Source: Gracilibacillus oryzae
Lineage (GTDB): Bacteria; Bacillota; Bacilli; Bacillales; Amphibacillaceae
Assembly (NCBI RefSeq): GCF_009498735.1
Contig: NZ_ML762425.1
Span: 441,396 to 505,040 of the forward strand
Reading direction: 5' to 3'
DNA: 63,645 nt
Position 1 is the first letter of the stretch; each line of letters begins with the position of its first letter. Below, one piece after another: positions 1 through 9,016 of this stretch. The position numbers and the translations under genes were made by a program. The notes under the pieces were generated by a model. It was not told the origin of the DNA. It searched no databases and saw only the letters and a program-made list of their open reading frames with translations.

Positions 1-29
1 CATAATTTATTCATTGGAAAATTTTTAAC

Positions 30-70
30 AAAAAAGAGTTATTCATACTGTAAAAGTATTGAATAACTCT
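30..70 (-). terminator. Rho-independent terminator of prsW
   Basis: On the minus strand an imperfect hairpin (AGAGTTATTCA pairing with TGAATAACTCT) is followed by a run of six T. The stem overlaps the prsW stop codon, so the hairpin begins inside the gene. Confidence 0.75.
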
Positions 71-734
71 AAATTTCGAGATTATTAAATCTGGAATATT
101 CATTTGCTTTCTTAACTTTGCGGAGACCGTACAGCCAAAGAGCTATCATAAATGGTACTAAGCAATATACCCAAGTTCTCGTGATGGTTACTAATATAAA
201 ATCATACGTTCCATGTAACAATGTTGGAATAAGAAAAGCTAGAAACAGATGGAAACTGGATCGGTTACTCTTGAACCTCGCTCTGCCCATATAATACCCC
301 ATAATCACTCCAAATAATGCATGTGAGGATACAGGGAAAATAGCTCGACTAAAAGCATATTCAATTCCATGGGCAAATAAATATAATAAATTTTCAACTG
401 TTGCAAATCCCAAACTTATACTAACACCATAAACAATACCGTCATAAACATTGGAAAATTTCGAATACTTGTATGTAGTAAAAAGAAAGATAAACCATTT
501 GAAGAACTCTTCTAATAAACCGTAAATTAAATAACTTCTGACAAACGATATTTCGGCAAGCCCTTCTTCCATAAAAGCATATTGAATAAACATAATGGGA
601 AATACTAATAAAGCTCCATACAGAAAGGTTTTAAAAATCGACATAACCGGTTCTAACTCATATTCATCTTTGAGATAGAAAAATGACAATAAGGCAAATA
701 CAGGTGCCAGGCCTGCTGTAATTAATGTAAACAA
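69..734 (-). CDS. prsW: PrsW family glutamic-type intramembrane protease
   Basis: Multi-pass membrane protease of the PrsW family. In B. subtilis it makes the site-1 cut of anti-sigma factor RsiW. The family's conserved patches are visible: LLEEFFKW (paired glutamates), ATVENLLY (third glutamate) and SSHALFG (histidine), spread over about seven hydrophobic segments. I prefer a TTG start at 734, preceded at good spacing by AGGTG, because it gives the usual short N-terminus. The ATG at 752 is in frame but has no Shine-Dalgarno. It is divergent from ansA with under 50 bp between them. Whether RsiW is its substrate here cannot be seen; this window carries the SigX/RsiX pair instead. Confidence 0.88.
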   Translation of the reverse strand: MFTLITAGLAPVFALLSFFYLKDEYELEPVMSIFKTFLYGALLVFPIMFIQYAFMEEGLAEISFVRSYLIYGLLEEFFKWFIFLFTTYKYSKFSNVYDGIVYGVSISLGFATVENLLYLFAHGIEYAFSRAIFPVSSHALFGVIMGYYMGRARFKSNRSSFHLFLAFLIPTLLHGTYDFILVTITRTWVYCLVPFMIALWLYGLRKVKKANEYSRFNNLEI

Positions 735-782
735 ATATACACCTACTTTCATAAATGGTAAGATACTAGTGAGGTGAATTAA

Positions 783-1751
783 ATGAGTAAATTAGTTGTT
801 ATACATACTGGTGGTACTATTTCCATGCAGCAAAATGAGGAAGGAAATATAGGGCTGTCTGAACAGCATCCGTTAGCAAATATAACCGATAACGTAGATA
901 TCCCTATTCATGAAATAGAATTTTTCTTTTTACCTTCTCCCCATATAACACCAAAGCATATGTTAGAACTTTCGCAGTTTATTAACAAATTGCTTAATGA
1001 CGAGAAAAACTTATCAGGGATTGTGATAACACACGGAACCGATACACTGGAAGAAACAGCATTCTTCCTTGATCTAACTATTAAAACTCACATTCCTATC
1101 GTTATAACAGGAGCAATGCGTCCATCAAATGAAATCGGAACAGATGCTATTCATAATTTTCAGTCAGCCATTCGGGTAGCTAATTGTAATGAATCGATAA
1201 ATAATGGTGTGTTAGTTGTTATGAATGATGAAATTCATTCAGCAAGATATGTTACAAAAACTTCCACAAGTAATGTGGCTACTTTTAAGAGTCCGCCTTT
1301 TGGACCAATTGGTTTAATTCATAATGATCGCATCATATATTATCAACAATATTTATATTCTGAAAAACCTATTAATGTCCAACAAATCACCAAATCAATT
1401 CATTTATTTAAGGCCTATACAGGTATGTCCCCTGTGTTATTTGAACAACTGAACCCTGAAAATACTCATGGCTTAGTGATAGAAGCATTCGGACAAGGGA
1501 ATCTTCCACCTGCAATCATTCCAGCACTGGAACAGCTTCAAAAGCTTGGAATAATCATCGTCATCGTATCAAGGTGTTACAACGGCATTGTCCAGCCAAC
1601 ATATGATTATGAAGGTGGCGGAAAAGCACTGCAAAAGTCAGGCATGATTTTCACTAACCAGATTAATGGACCAAAAGCAAGGTTAAAACTTCTGCTATTA
1701 CTCCAGCAAGAAGCAACGGCAGAAGAAATTCAACATGCTTTCCAAGCGTAA
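783..1751 (+). CDS. ansA: L-asparaginase, type I
   Basis: Cytoplasmic asparaginase hydrolysing L-asparagine to aspartate and ammonia. The first catalytic-threonine motif HTGGTISM is at residues 8-15, and the second signature HGTDTLEETAFFLD at about residues 85-98. No signal peptide is present, and the 322-residue length fits the cytoplasmic bacterial type I enzymes. GAGGTGA lies at good distance before the ATG. The stop is only 4 bp from the convergent ypdA stop. It is a single-gene unit here, without the ansB partner known from B. subtilis. Confidence 0.92.
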   Translation: MSKLVVIHTGGTISMQQNEEGNIGLSEQHPLANITDNVDIPIHEIEFFFLPSPHITPKHMLELSQFINKLLNDEKNLSGIVITHGTDTLEETAFFLDLTIKTHIPIVITGAMRPSNEIGTDAIHNFQSAIRVANCNESINNGVLVVMNDEIHSARYVTKTSTSNVATFKSPPFGPIGLIHNDRIIYYQQYLYSEKPINVQQITKSIHLFKAYTGMSPVLFEQLNPENTHGLVIEAFGQGNLPPAIIPALEQLQKLGIIIVIVSRCYNGIVQPTYDYEGGGKALQKSGMIFTNQINGPKARLKLLLLLQQEATAEEIQHAFQA

Positions 1752-1755
1752 CGAC

Positions 1756-2736
1756 TTACAATAATTTTTCTTTTATGGAGGATGCAATCAGTCCTCCATG
1801 AAACCTTCCATTCTCAATGAATATTTCATTATTATCATAACCTGCAGCAATAACTCCAGCGATATAGACATTTTCTATATTTGTTTCCATTGTTTTCTCA
1901 TTATAGTTAGGTCTGCCTGTCTCCATGTCTACCGTAATGCCAGTCTTTTTAAGAAACTCCTGATCAGGGCGATACCCGGTCATTGCAAATACAAAGTCGT
2001 TAGGAACAGACTTCTTTATTCCATCCACCTCATAAAGAACCGATTCATTTGTAATTTCCAAAACACTTGCTTTAAATTCCAATTGAACTTTTTTATGTTT
2101 AATAAGAGAGACAAATTCGGGTAGTATCCATGGTTTTACACTTGGTGAATAATCATTCCCTCTGTAGAGAACCGTAACATTCGCCCCTGCTTTATGCAAC
2201 TCAATCGTGGCATCAACTGCTGAGTTTTTTCCACCTATTACGACAACATTTTTCTTAAAATAAGGATGCGCCTCTTTAAAGTAATGAAACACTTTGTCAA
2301 GCTCTTCTCCTTTAATATTAAGCGGATTTGGCTGATCGTAATATCCTGTCGCAATTACAACAAATTTAGTTGAATATACTTTTGACTCGCCATCCTTGTT
2401 AAATGATTTAACAATATAAAGGTTATCCTGCTTGTCTATAGAAGAAACTTTCTCAAAGTTATTTATTCGCAAATCTTTTCGCTTTGCTACTGTTCGATAA
2501 TATGCTAATGCCTGGTTTCTGACAGGTTTTTGCTTTTCTGTGACAAAAGCGACATCGCCAATCTCCAATTTTTCACTTGAACTAAAAAAAGTTTGATGCG
2601 TCGGGTAACGATAGATAGAGTCAACAATGTTACCTTTCTCAATAATCAAAGGCTGAATACCATTATTTTGCAGTTCAATTGCAGCAGACATCCCACAAGG
2701 ACCTGCGCCTATAATAATTACTTGTTCTTGTTGCAT
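1756..2736 (-). CDS. ypdA: Bacillithiol disulfide reductase YpdA (Bdr)
   Basis: FAD- and NADPH-dependent oxidoreductase that reduces bacillithiol disulfide and so recycles the bacilliredoxin system. The N-terminal FAD-binding motif reads IIIGAGPCGMSAA and a second dinucleotide motif VVIGGKNSAVDA lies near residue 168. There is no CxxC redox pair, as usual for YpdA as opposed to thioredoxin reductase. The ATG at 2736 is chosen because GGAGAG sits 8 nt upstream; the GTG three codons earlier is too close to it. The gene lies just downstream of the gudB-like gene. A bacilliredoxin (brxB) occurs elsewhere in the window. Confidence 0.9.
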   Translation of the reverse strand: MQQEQVIIIGAGPCGMSAAIELQNNGIQPLIIEKGNIVDSIYRYPTHQTFFSSSEKLEIGDVAFVTEKQKPVRNQALAYYRTVAKRKDLRINNFEKVSSIDKQDNLYIVKSFNKDGESKVYSTKFVVIATGYYDQPNPLNIKGEELDKVFHYFKEAHPYFKKNVVVIGGKNSAVDATIELHKAGANVTVLYRGNDYSPSVKPWILPEFVSLIKHKKVQLEFKASVLEITNESVLYEVDGIKKSVPNDFVFAMTGYRPDQEFLKKTGITVDMETGRPNYNEKTMETNIENVYIAGVIAAGYDNNEIFIENGRFHGGLIASSIKEKLL

Positions 2737-2762
2737 AGCAAACACTCTCCTTACAATTTAGA

Positions 2763-3998
2763 TCAAAGCCATCCTCTGTACCTGATCGCTTCTGCTTGAT
2801 TCTTCATGCCGAGCATATAACTAGCTGAATACATATTTACTTTTTTCTTTAAGGATGTGTATTTAGCTTCCTCTATCGCATGAAGAATGATTTGTTTCAG
2901 ATAATCATCAATTTCTTTGTCTGTGAATTTCTTTCCTTGTTTATATTCCATCCACTCAAGGTAGGCGTAAACAATACCACCATTCGTTGCTAAGACTTCA
3001 GGAATCATTACAATACCTTTCTCATCTAAATAATGAATTGCTTCCTTGTCTAAAGTATTGTTTACTGTTTCTAAAATAAATGATGTATTTAGCTTTTTAG
3101 CAATATGTAAATCCACTTGCTCTTGTTTTGATGTAATAATAAACATATCGTTTTCTTTTTCTAAAAATTCTTCTAATGAAATAGTATCTTTTATCATACG
3201 ACTGAAAATACCAAAATTGTCTTTCTGTTTTAATAGCATTGGTATGTTTAAGCCATCAGGATTATATAAGGCCTTTTGCGGATCCGATATTCCGACAATT
3301 TTTATCCCAGCCTGATATAACTTCTCTGCTAAATAGCTGCCAATTATACCAGTACCATGTATCATGACTCTGGTGTCTTTTACAGGTAAATGATAAACAT
3401 CAATTAGAGCATTCACAGTATGATAGACACCTTTTTCCACAGCTGTCTGCTTATTATTGATTCCTCCTAATATATAAGGTTTACCTGTTATGAAATTGGG
3501 ATTCACCCCTGTATGCAGCCTGCTGTATTCATCCATCATCCATGCCATTATCTGAGGATCCACCGACGCATCAGAAGTAGGGATATCGATGCTTGGTCCG
3601 ATTATATGTTGAATAGCCCGAATATAGGCGCGGCAGAGCCTTTCCAGTTCTCTAAATGATAATTCCCTCAAATCACAAATAATTCCGCCACTGCTTCCTC
3701 CCAGTGGAAGCTGTAAATTACTTGCTTTCACACTTCTTAGTATAGACAGTGCTGCAATCTCGTCTTCTGTAATATCTGGCCTGAAATGAACATTTCCTTG
3801 TGTCACACCAAAAACATCATGGTGCTGTGCACGAAACCCTGTAAAAATCTTAACAGAATCATCATCCATTCTTACAGGAAAACGCACTTTCATTAACCTT
3901 GAAGGTTCTTTAATTAATTCATATATATCGTCTGGATAGCCTAACTGTGTTAGTGCATCCTTTATCATATGCTGCAGATGCTCATATCCGCTTCTCAA
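2763..3998 (-). CDS. Glutamate dehydrogenase-like protein lacking catalytic lysines
   Basis: Full-length (411 aa) member of the Glu/Leu/Phe/Val dehydrogenase family at the position of gudB. The fold looks intact: MDDDSVKIFTGFRAQHHD, the substrate-domain aspartate (D143, in IPTSDAS), IMAWMMDEYSR, and a Rossmann glycine motif IHGTGIIGS. In active enzymes two lysines are essential, in the motifs PTKGG and GGGKGG. Here those motifs read VTQGN (Q67) and GGSSGG (S103). Only the middle lysine K91 remains. The conserved EAANGP block reads ETVNNT. By family knowledge this should abolish glutamate deamination, so a regulatory or structural role is inferred. Translation starts at TTG with GGAGTGA upstream. 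No frameshift or stop is present, so it is not a simple pseudogene. Confidence 0.85.
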   Translation of the reverse strand: MRSGYEHLQHMIKDALTQLGYPDDIYELIKEPSRLMKVRFPVRMDDDSVKIFTGFRAQHHDVFGVTQGNVHFRPDITEDEIAALSILRSVKASNLQLPLGGSSGGIICDLRELSFRELERLCRAYIRAIQHIIGPSIDIPTSDASVDPQIMAWMMDEYSRLHTGVNPNFITGKPYILGGINNKQTAVEKGVYHTVNALIDVYHLPVKDTRVMIHGTGIIGSYLAEKLYQAGIKIVGISDPQKALYNPDGLNIPMLLKQKDNFGIFSRMIKDTISLEEFLEKENDMFIITSKQEQVDLHIAKKLNTSFILETVNNTLDKEAIHYLDEKGIVMIPEVLATNGGIVYAYLEWMEYKQGKKFTDKEIDDYLKQIILHAIEEAKYTSLKKKVNMYSASYMLGMKNQAEAIRYRGWL

Positions 3999-4160
3999 TA
4001 CTATTCACTCCTAATGCACAAAAAAATACCACTTTACTAATTATACTATTTTATCTGAAAGTTGTGAATTAACTTATCATTTTCGTTGGAAATAATATGA
4101 GACTTGGATCAGTGGAGAACAAAGATAGCTGTAAAAACAAGCTGGCACATTATGAAAAAT

Positions 4161-4191
4161 GACATAAGACAATCTATCGCTGACATACAAT
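4161..4191 (+). promoter_or_regulatory. Putative sigma-E promoter of cotJ
   Basis: GACATAAG and CATACAAT are separated by 15 bp, close to the sigma-E consensus, about 38 bp upstream of cotJA. The cotJ operon is sigma-E dependent in B. subtilis, which supports the call. Confidence 0.6.
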
Positions 4192-4228
4192 ATAGCGGTA
4201 CTTGAAATGAGAGGGGTAGATTGAATTG

Positions 4229-4447
4229 ATGTCTTCCGTAAAGTGTTATTCACCATATATCAGTCCATTTGATCCGTGTCCGCCAAAACTGAAAAAATGT
4301 TACTCAACACCACCTAATTTATATATTCCGTTTCAACCAATGCACTCTGAACAATTCAGCACAGCAAGAGAAGCATTATACCATGGTACACTCTGGACTT
4401 GTCTTTACGATCCTTATAATCCCAAAAGGACAGGTGATGAAAATTGA
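4229..4447 (+). CDS. cotJA: Spore coat protein CotJA
   Basis: Small (72 aa) Pro- and Cys-rich protein with the CotJA pattern YISPFDPCPPK near the N-terminus and TAREALYHGTLW near the C-terminus. It is assembled into the spore coat with CotJC. AGAGGGG precedes an ATG at 4229; an in-frame TTG lies one codon earlier. It is the first gene of a three-gene cotJ operon, and its TGA overlaps the TTG start of cotJB. Confidence 0.9.
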   Translation: MSSVKCYSPYISPFDPCPPKLKKCYSTPPNLYIPFQPMHSEQFSTAREALYHGTLWTCLYDPYNPKRTGDEN

Positions 4448-4701
4448 CAATGCCCGAAAGTTATTATCAATTAATGGAGAAGATTCAAGCAGTTGACTTT
4501 GTCCTCGTTGATTTGACTCTCTACTTAGACACACACCCAGATGATTTAGAAGCAATTAAACAATTTAATCAAAAAGCATATGAAAGCAAACAATTAAAAG
4601 CAGAGTTCGAAAATCAATTTGGTCCTTTACTTCAGTATGGACTGAGTTATTCCAATTATCCATGGAACTGGAAGGATGCGCCATGGCCTTGGCAAGTATA
4701 A
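4444..4701 (+). CDS. cotJB: Spore coat protein CotJB
   Basis: An 85-residue CotJB family protein, recognisable from YYQLMEKIQAVDFVLVDLTLYLDTHP and a tryptophan-rich C-terminus ending PWPWQV. The TTG start overlaps the cotJA stop (TTGA) and has AGGTGAT at good spacing; an ATG two codons in is an alternative. The overlap suggests translational coupling. In other bacilli it works with CotJA and CotJC in coat assembly. Confidence 0.9.
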   Translation: MTMPESYYQLMEKIQAVDFVLVDLTLYLDTHPDDLEAIKQFNQKAYESKQLKAEFENQFGPLLQYGLSYSNYPWNWKDAPWPWQV

Positions 4702-4714
4702 AGGAGGTTTAAAA

Positions 4715-5284
4715 ATGTGGGTCTATGAAAAGAAATTGCAATATCCCGTAAAAGTAAGTACATGTAATCCGCGTTTAGCCAAATATCTGATCGAACAATA
4801 TGGCGGTGCAGATGGTGAATTATCAGCAGCATTGCGTTATTTAAACCAAAGGTACACGATTCCTGATAAAGTTGTCGGTTTATTAAATGATATTGGCACG
4901 GAAGAATTTGCTCACTTAGAAATGATAGCGACACTGATTTATAAGTTAACAAAAGATGCTACTCCGGCCCAATTAGAAGAAGCTGGTTTAGGTGCCTACT
5001 ATGTCAATCATGATCAAGCATTATATTATCAAAATGCTGCGGGATCCCCTTGGACAGCTACCTACATTCAGGCTAAAGGAGATCCAATCGCGGATCTGTA
5101 TGAAGATATTGCTGCAGAGGAAAAAGCCAGAGCTACTTACCAGTGGATAATTGATTTGTCAGACGACCCGTTTTTAAACGATTCTTTAAAATTTCTTAGG
5201 GAAAGAGAAATTGTGCATTCCCAGCGATTCCATGAAGCTGTAGAAATATTGAAAGAAGAACGTGACCGAAAGAAAATATTTTAG
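4715..5284 (+). CDS. cotJC: Spore coat protein CotJC, manganese-catalase fold
   Basis: A 189-residue coat protein related to manganese catalases. Ferritin-like helices carry acidic metal ligands in EEFAHLEM and in AAEEKARATYQW, with a later REREIVHSQRF. The ATG at 4715 directly follows AAGGAGGT; an upstream ATG inside cotJB has no ribosome site. It ends the cotJ operon. The ligands of the manganese-catalase centre look intact, so peroxide-detoxifying activity in the coat is plausible. Confidence 0.92.
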   Translation: MWVYEKKLQYPVKVSTCNPRLAKYLIEQYGGADGELSAALRYLNQRYTIPDKVVGLLNDIGTEEFAHLEMIATLIYKLTKDATPAQLEEAGLGAYYVNHDQALYYQNAAGSPWTATYIQAKGDPIADLYEDIAAEEKARATYQWIIDLSDDPFLNDSLKFLREREIVHSQRFHEAVEILKEERDRKKIF

Positions 5285-5303
5285 AAATTGAATTTAGGTA
5301 ACA

Positions 5304-5330
5304 AAAATCCGAACAATTGGTTCGGATTTT
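5304..5330. terminator. Bidirectional terminator between cotJC and ypbE
   Basis: A perfect 11-bp inverted repeat AAAATCCGAAC/GTTCGGATTTT with a 5-nt loop, A-rich on one side and T-rich on the other, lies between convergent genes. A second inverted repeat (GCATCTGAA/TTCAGATGC, 5361-5399) follows in the same gap. Confidence 0.8.
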
Positions 5331-5428
5331 AATTTTGTCCTGCAATTTTCGGCATATATCGCATCTGAATTCATATATAATATTCAGTTTTTCAGATGCA
5401 GCTTTTGTCAGTTTTAGTTATGTCACCA

Positions 5429-5908
5429 TCACTTTTTATGAATATCCGGAATAAATAATCTGCTTCCGACAACTATCTTGTTATCTTCCGTATCATTTGC
5501 CTTCATAATCACTTCTGCCATTTTTTCATCATGATAATATTGCCTGGCGATTGAATCCCATGTATCTTGCGGTCTAACCGTGTGATAAATCCCTTCTTGT
5601 AAATTTACAGTGATATCGTTATTTAGATAGACTTTCTCCATCGGTAAGTTTTGTTGTTCATTTGACAAACTTGACACAAAAATCGATTCACCCCAAAAGG
5701 GAAAGAACAGTAACAATATAACAATAAATAAAAAGACGAAAAGCAGTACACTTATAAGATGTACCTTTTTTCTTTTTTCTCTTTTTTGCTTTTTACGATG
5801 GATCGAGCTTCTTGGCGGTAATCTGTATTCATTTTCCTTATCTTCTAAATCACTTTTTGTTACAAGTTCGCGAAGTGAAGAGGCTTGGTCGTCTATATTT
5901 GTTTTCAT
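5429..5908 (-). CDS. ypbE: YpbE-like membrane-anchored LysM protein
   Basis: A 159-residue protein with a basic cytoplasmic N-terminus, a single membrane segment (about residues 50-70, VLLFVFLFIVILLLFF) and a C-terminal LysM domain (HTVRPQDTWDSIARQYY to SRLFIPD). LysM domains bind peptidoglycan, so it probably sits at the outer face of the membrane. GGAGG fits the ATG at 5908 and overlaps an earlier in-frame ATG. It is the last gene of the ypbB-recS-ypbE cluster. Its function is unknown. Confidence 0.82.
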   Translation of the reverse strand: MKTNIDDQASSLRELVTKSDLEDKENEYRLPPRSSIHRKKQKREKRKKVHLISVLLFVFLFIVILLLFFPFWGESIFVSSLSNEQQNLPMEKVYLNNDITVNLQEGIYHTVRPQDTWDSIARQYYHDEKMAEVIMKANDTEDNKIVVGSRLFIPDIHKK

Positions 5909-5935
5909 TTTCTCTGCCTCCATAAATAAATCTTT

Positions 5936-7471
5936 CTATGCTTCCTTTATCATTAACTTACTTGCAAGTTTAACATGCCATGCATCTGTTTGAATTTTAT
6001 TGCTGTCAATCATTTTGGGTTGCCAATTCTGCCACATAAAATCACAATAATCACAGCACATATTCTCCGGCTGCTGGAAACCTGCTTGAAAATGTTTATA
6101 AAGAGCCGCTCTTCTGCACTCGTCTTCATTGATCCAATCAATCATCTGATACATTTTTTTCTGCTTATAAACAAGTCTTTGCAGGGCACTTTCGTTAATA
6201 GAACTCGTCAAATTATCTGTATCCACTGTCCCAACATTTATTGTTTCATCATTCACTTTCAGCACATCTCGCACTTCTAGTTGATATTGAAGAAAACGCC
6301 ACTGAATCTCATTATTATCAGAGATCATCAGAAAGTATTCCTCTAACTCACTTAATTTTGTTACATTGTTTTCTAATACATAGTTTAATGCTCTTTTAAT
6401 CAGTAATATATCAGGAAGCTCAGAGTCAATCAAACGTCTGGAAATATGCTGATCTGTATCGTGGAAATATAATAAACTGACACTTTCTTTTCCATCTCTG
6501 CCTGCTCTTCCTACTTCTTGTATGAAGGATTCTAATTGGGCAGGAGCATGATAGTGGATAACCAGACGAACATCGATTTTATTGATACCCATACCAAAAG
6601 CACTTGTACAGCAAATGACATCTAATTGATTCGCCATGAACTGCTGCTGGATTAATAAACGATCTGTCGAATCCAATCCACCATGATAAAAGGCTGTTCT
6701 TAATTGGGGCAGCTCTTGTTGTAAATATGCCGATATATTCTCCGCTTCTTTCCTGCTGGAAAAATATATCATTGTCGGTACTCTAAACTCTCGTAATGTA
6801 TCCACAATATCACTTTTTTTATCGGCGATTTCAGGGACTTTTTTAACTACAAACGATAAATTCGGCTTGTCCATCGGATAAATATATTTGTTACATACTT
6901 TCAACTGTAATGACTGGATTATATCATGTTGAACTTCTGGCGTTGCTGTTGCTGTTAAAGCTAACACAGGAGGAGATTCCAGTTCTTTATGCACATTGGT
7001 TAACCTTAAATAATCTGGTCTGAATTCATATCCCCATTGTGAAATACAGTGTGCTTCATCCACGACAAAAAGTGACAGATGAATATTTTTTAACTTGTTG
7101 ATGAAAAATGTATTTTGAAGCATTTCCGGTGAAGTAAAAATCAGCTTATACTTCTGCAAATTTCTCATAGAAAAGGATTTTTCATGCTTAGGAGTCATAC
7201 TGTTAATAGCGATAACATCTTTTAATCCGAATGATTTGATTTCTTTAATTTGGTCTGTCATGAGTGAAAGTAATGGTGAAATAACCAGGATAGATCCTTC
7301 CATTATCATTGCTGGAAGCTGATAACATATCGACTTTCCGGAACCTGTTGGTAAAACAGCGAGAGTGTTATTACCAGCCAGCACTGACTCAATAATTTCT
7401 TTCTGACCTGTTCGGAATGAACGATAACCAAAAAACTTGTATAAATAATCTTCTATTGAGAAATCGTACAT
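5936..7471 (-). CDS. recS: RecQ-family ATP-dependent DNA helicase RecS
   Basis: Superfamily 2 DNA helicase of the short RecS type, about 511 residues without an HRDC domain. Walker A is LPTGSGKS, the DEAH box is VVDEAHCISQWGYEFRPDY, and motif VI is QEVGRAGRDG. A C-terminal zinc-binding cysteine cluster (C-RRAALYKHF then CCDYC) follows. It acts in recombination and repair of stalled forks. ypbB lies 17 bp upstream on the same strand, the B. subtilis order. The ATG at 7471 is chosen over the adjacent GTG. Confidence 0.92.
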   Translation of the reverse strand: MYDFSIEDYLYKFFGYRSFRTGQKEIIESVLAGNNTLAVLPTGSGKSICYQLPAMIMEGSILVISPLLSLMTDQIKEIKSFGLKDVIAINSMTPKHEKSFSMRNLQKYKLIFTSPEMLQNTFFINKLKNIHLSLFVVDEAHCISQWGYEFRPDYLRLTNVHKELESPPVLALTATATPEVQHDIIQSLQLKVCNKYIYPMDKPNLSFVVKKVPEIADKKSDIVDTLREFRVPTMIYFSSRKEAENISAYLQQELPQLRTAFYHGGLDSTDRLLIQQQFMANQLDVICCTSAFGMGINKIDVRLVIHYHAPAQLESFIQEVGRAGRDGKESVSLLYFHDTDQHISRRLIDSELPDILLIKRALNYVLENNVTKLSELEEYFLMISDNNEIQWRFLQYQLEVRDVLKVNDETINVGTVDTDNLTSSINESALQRLVYKQKKMYQMIDWINEDECRRAALYKHFQAGFQQPENMCCDYCDFMWQNWQPKMIDSNKIQTDAWHVKLASKLMIKEA

Positions 7472-7488
7472 CACGTCAGCTCCCTTTC

Positions 7489-8535
7489 TTAATCGTTTTT
7501 ATGCCATAGGGCAATTACTAATTTAATTTGAAAGTATGTGATAAAATCAGGTAAAAGTTCCTTTAATGTCTTTAACTGCTTTGTGTTCGTCTGTACCAGC
7601 GCCTTTTTTATCATAGAATATTCCTCATCACTCATATGATCAGACCATTTTACTTCACCTACATAAGCTATTTCAACAATATGATCTTGAACTGTACTCT
7701 CTTTCAGATCTCTTGTGCCTGCAATTTCTTTGATGGAATAACCTTTACCATAGTAGTTGTATGTAACCATTGCTGAATCTGTTAAGGAGAGATCCTGTCT
7801 CTGATTTGACATATAGGGAAGTACTTTATATTTTGCAGGGGCAAGTTTCATTTGCTCAAGTATGTAATGAATGATATTGAACAAATGAAAGTGAACATCT
7901 TCTTTTGAAATATTGTATTTCAAAGCTATCTGCTGTTGACTCAAACCAATCTCATTAGCTGAAGTTAAATAATCAACAAAAATATCGATACTAAAATCAG
8001 GAAAGCTGGCCGTTGAAAATATCTGACGCAGATCATCATATATATCCCGTAATAAAACTGACATGTCTAATGGCTTATTTTGCAAGAAGTTTTTGACATT
8101 AGTTTGGATGGACCCATTATCAATAACTGGTATAAACCTGGACTTTTTTATATGTAAGTTTGTAACAGTCTGGATTAACAGAATGAATGTTGCCAAAAAC
8201 TGCGGAGCATGCTTCTCATAAGTCATTCCTTTAAAATAAGTATTCTGAAATTCTGAATCCAATTGTGCCAGATTCTGCTGTCCTTCATGATTAACGGTGG
8301 CAAAAGCTTTGCCGCTAATGGAAATATAGTTTAACTCAGCTAATTCATCGATTACACGATTAAAATTACTTCTGGCTATGGAACGGTAAACACCAAAAAA
8401 TTCTGTTAAATTATACAGATAGCTATCTTGTATGGTTTGGGTAGATTTTTTCCCTTTTAATAAGTAATATATATTGGCTACCGATCGTTCGCCATTCAAA
8501 TTATTTAAACAATATAATATAATATACTGGAACAT
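7489..8535 (-). CDS. ypbB: YpbB family helix-turn-helix protein
   Basis: A 348-residue protein matching YpbB by its N-terminal pattern (NGERSVANIYYLLKGKKSTQT), size and position just upstream of recS. The C-terminal part (YYGKGYSIKEIAGTRDLKESTVQDHI) looks like the helix-turn-helix used by RecQ-associated proteins. GGGAG sits seven bases before the ATG at 8535; an in-frame ATG 24 bases earlier has no ribosome site. The fixed linkage to recS suggests a helicase accessory role, which is an inference. Confidence 0.85.
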   Translation of the reverse strand: MFQYIILYCLNNLNGERSVANIYYLLKGKKSTQTIQDSYLYNLTEFFGVYRSIARSNFNRVIDELAELNYISISGKAFATVNHEGQQNLAQLDSEFQNTYFKGMTYEKHAPQFLATFILLIQTVTNLHIKKSRFIPVIDNGSIQTNVKNFLQNKPLDMSVLLRDIYDDLRQIFSTASFPDFSIDIFVDYLTSANEIGLSQQQIALKYNISKEDVHFHLFNIIHYILEQMKLAPAKYKVLPYMSNQRQDLSLTDSAMVTYNYYGKGYSIKEIAGTRDLKESTVQDHIVEIAYVGEVKWSDHMSDEEYSMIKKALVQTNTKQLKTLKELLPDFITYFQIKLVIALWHKND

Positions 8536-8650
8536 AAGAAAACTCCCATCTATCTTCATTTTATCAAGGTTAATATAAAAGATAAAGTTAGACTTTAATC
8601 AATGGCGATATTTACCTCCATACTTTAACGAAACTCTTCAGTATATTTAG

Positions 8651-8701
8651 CGTCTGATATCCCCCACTTACTCAAAACTTAAAGTGGGTATATTAAAGAC
8701 G
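8651..8701. repeat. 51-bp imperfect palindrome (REP-like)
   Basis: CGTCT...CCCACTT and AAGTGGG...AGACG form nested inverted arms around a central ACTCAAAACTTA. It lies between ypbB and fer, two divergently transcribed genes, so it is not an ordinary terminator. The palindrome resembles dispersed extragenic repeats of related bacilli, from memory only. Confidence 0.5.
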
Positions 8702-8788
8702 TTTATTGCTGCGAAATAAACTTATTTTTTTTCATATATTGTTATGTTATGATGAATAAATCATTACAACGATAAAGGAGAATGAACA

Positions 8789-9016
8789 ATGCCTTATTAT
8801 ACATGGGTAGATAAGGAGACATGTATAGCTTGTGGAGTCTGTGGGGCAACTGCCAGCCGGATCTTCGACTATGATGATGAGGGGTTGGCCTTTAGTAAGC
8901 TTGACAGTAACAGTGCTACAATTCCTGTTCCAGCAGATGATGAATCAGATTTTATTGATGCGTTTGAATCCTGTCCGACAGAATCCATTAAAAAGAGTTC
9001 CACACCTGAATTGTGA
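8789..9016 (+). CDS. fer: Ferredoxin, 4Fe-4S
   Basis: A 75-residue acidic electron carrier with a single cluster motif CIACGVC near residues 12-18 and the fourth cysteine in ESCPTESI. This fits the Bacillus Fer type with one [4Fe-4S] cluster. AAGGAG precedes the ATG. It is divergent from ypbB, as in B. subtilis. Likely partners are cytochrome P450s or fatty-acid desaturation, which the sequence does not identify. Confidence 0.93.
   Translation: MPYYTWVDKETCIACGVCGATASRIFDYDDEGLAFSKLDSNSATIPVPADDESDFIDAFESCPTESIKKSSTPEL

Noticed and set aside
4656-4952. Minus-strand ORF across cotJB-cotJC
   Set aside because: Antisense to two well-supported coat genes, no ribosome site, no recognisable domain.
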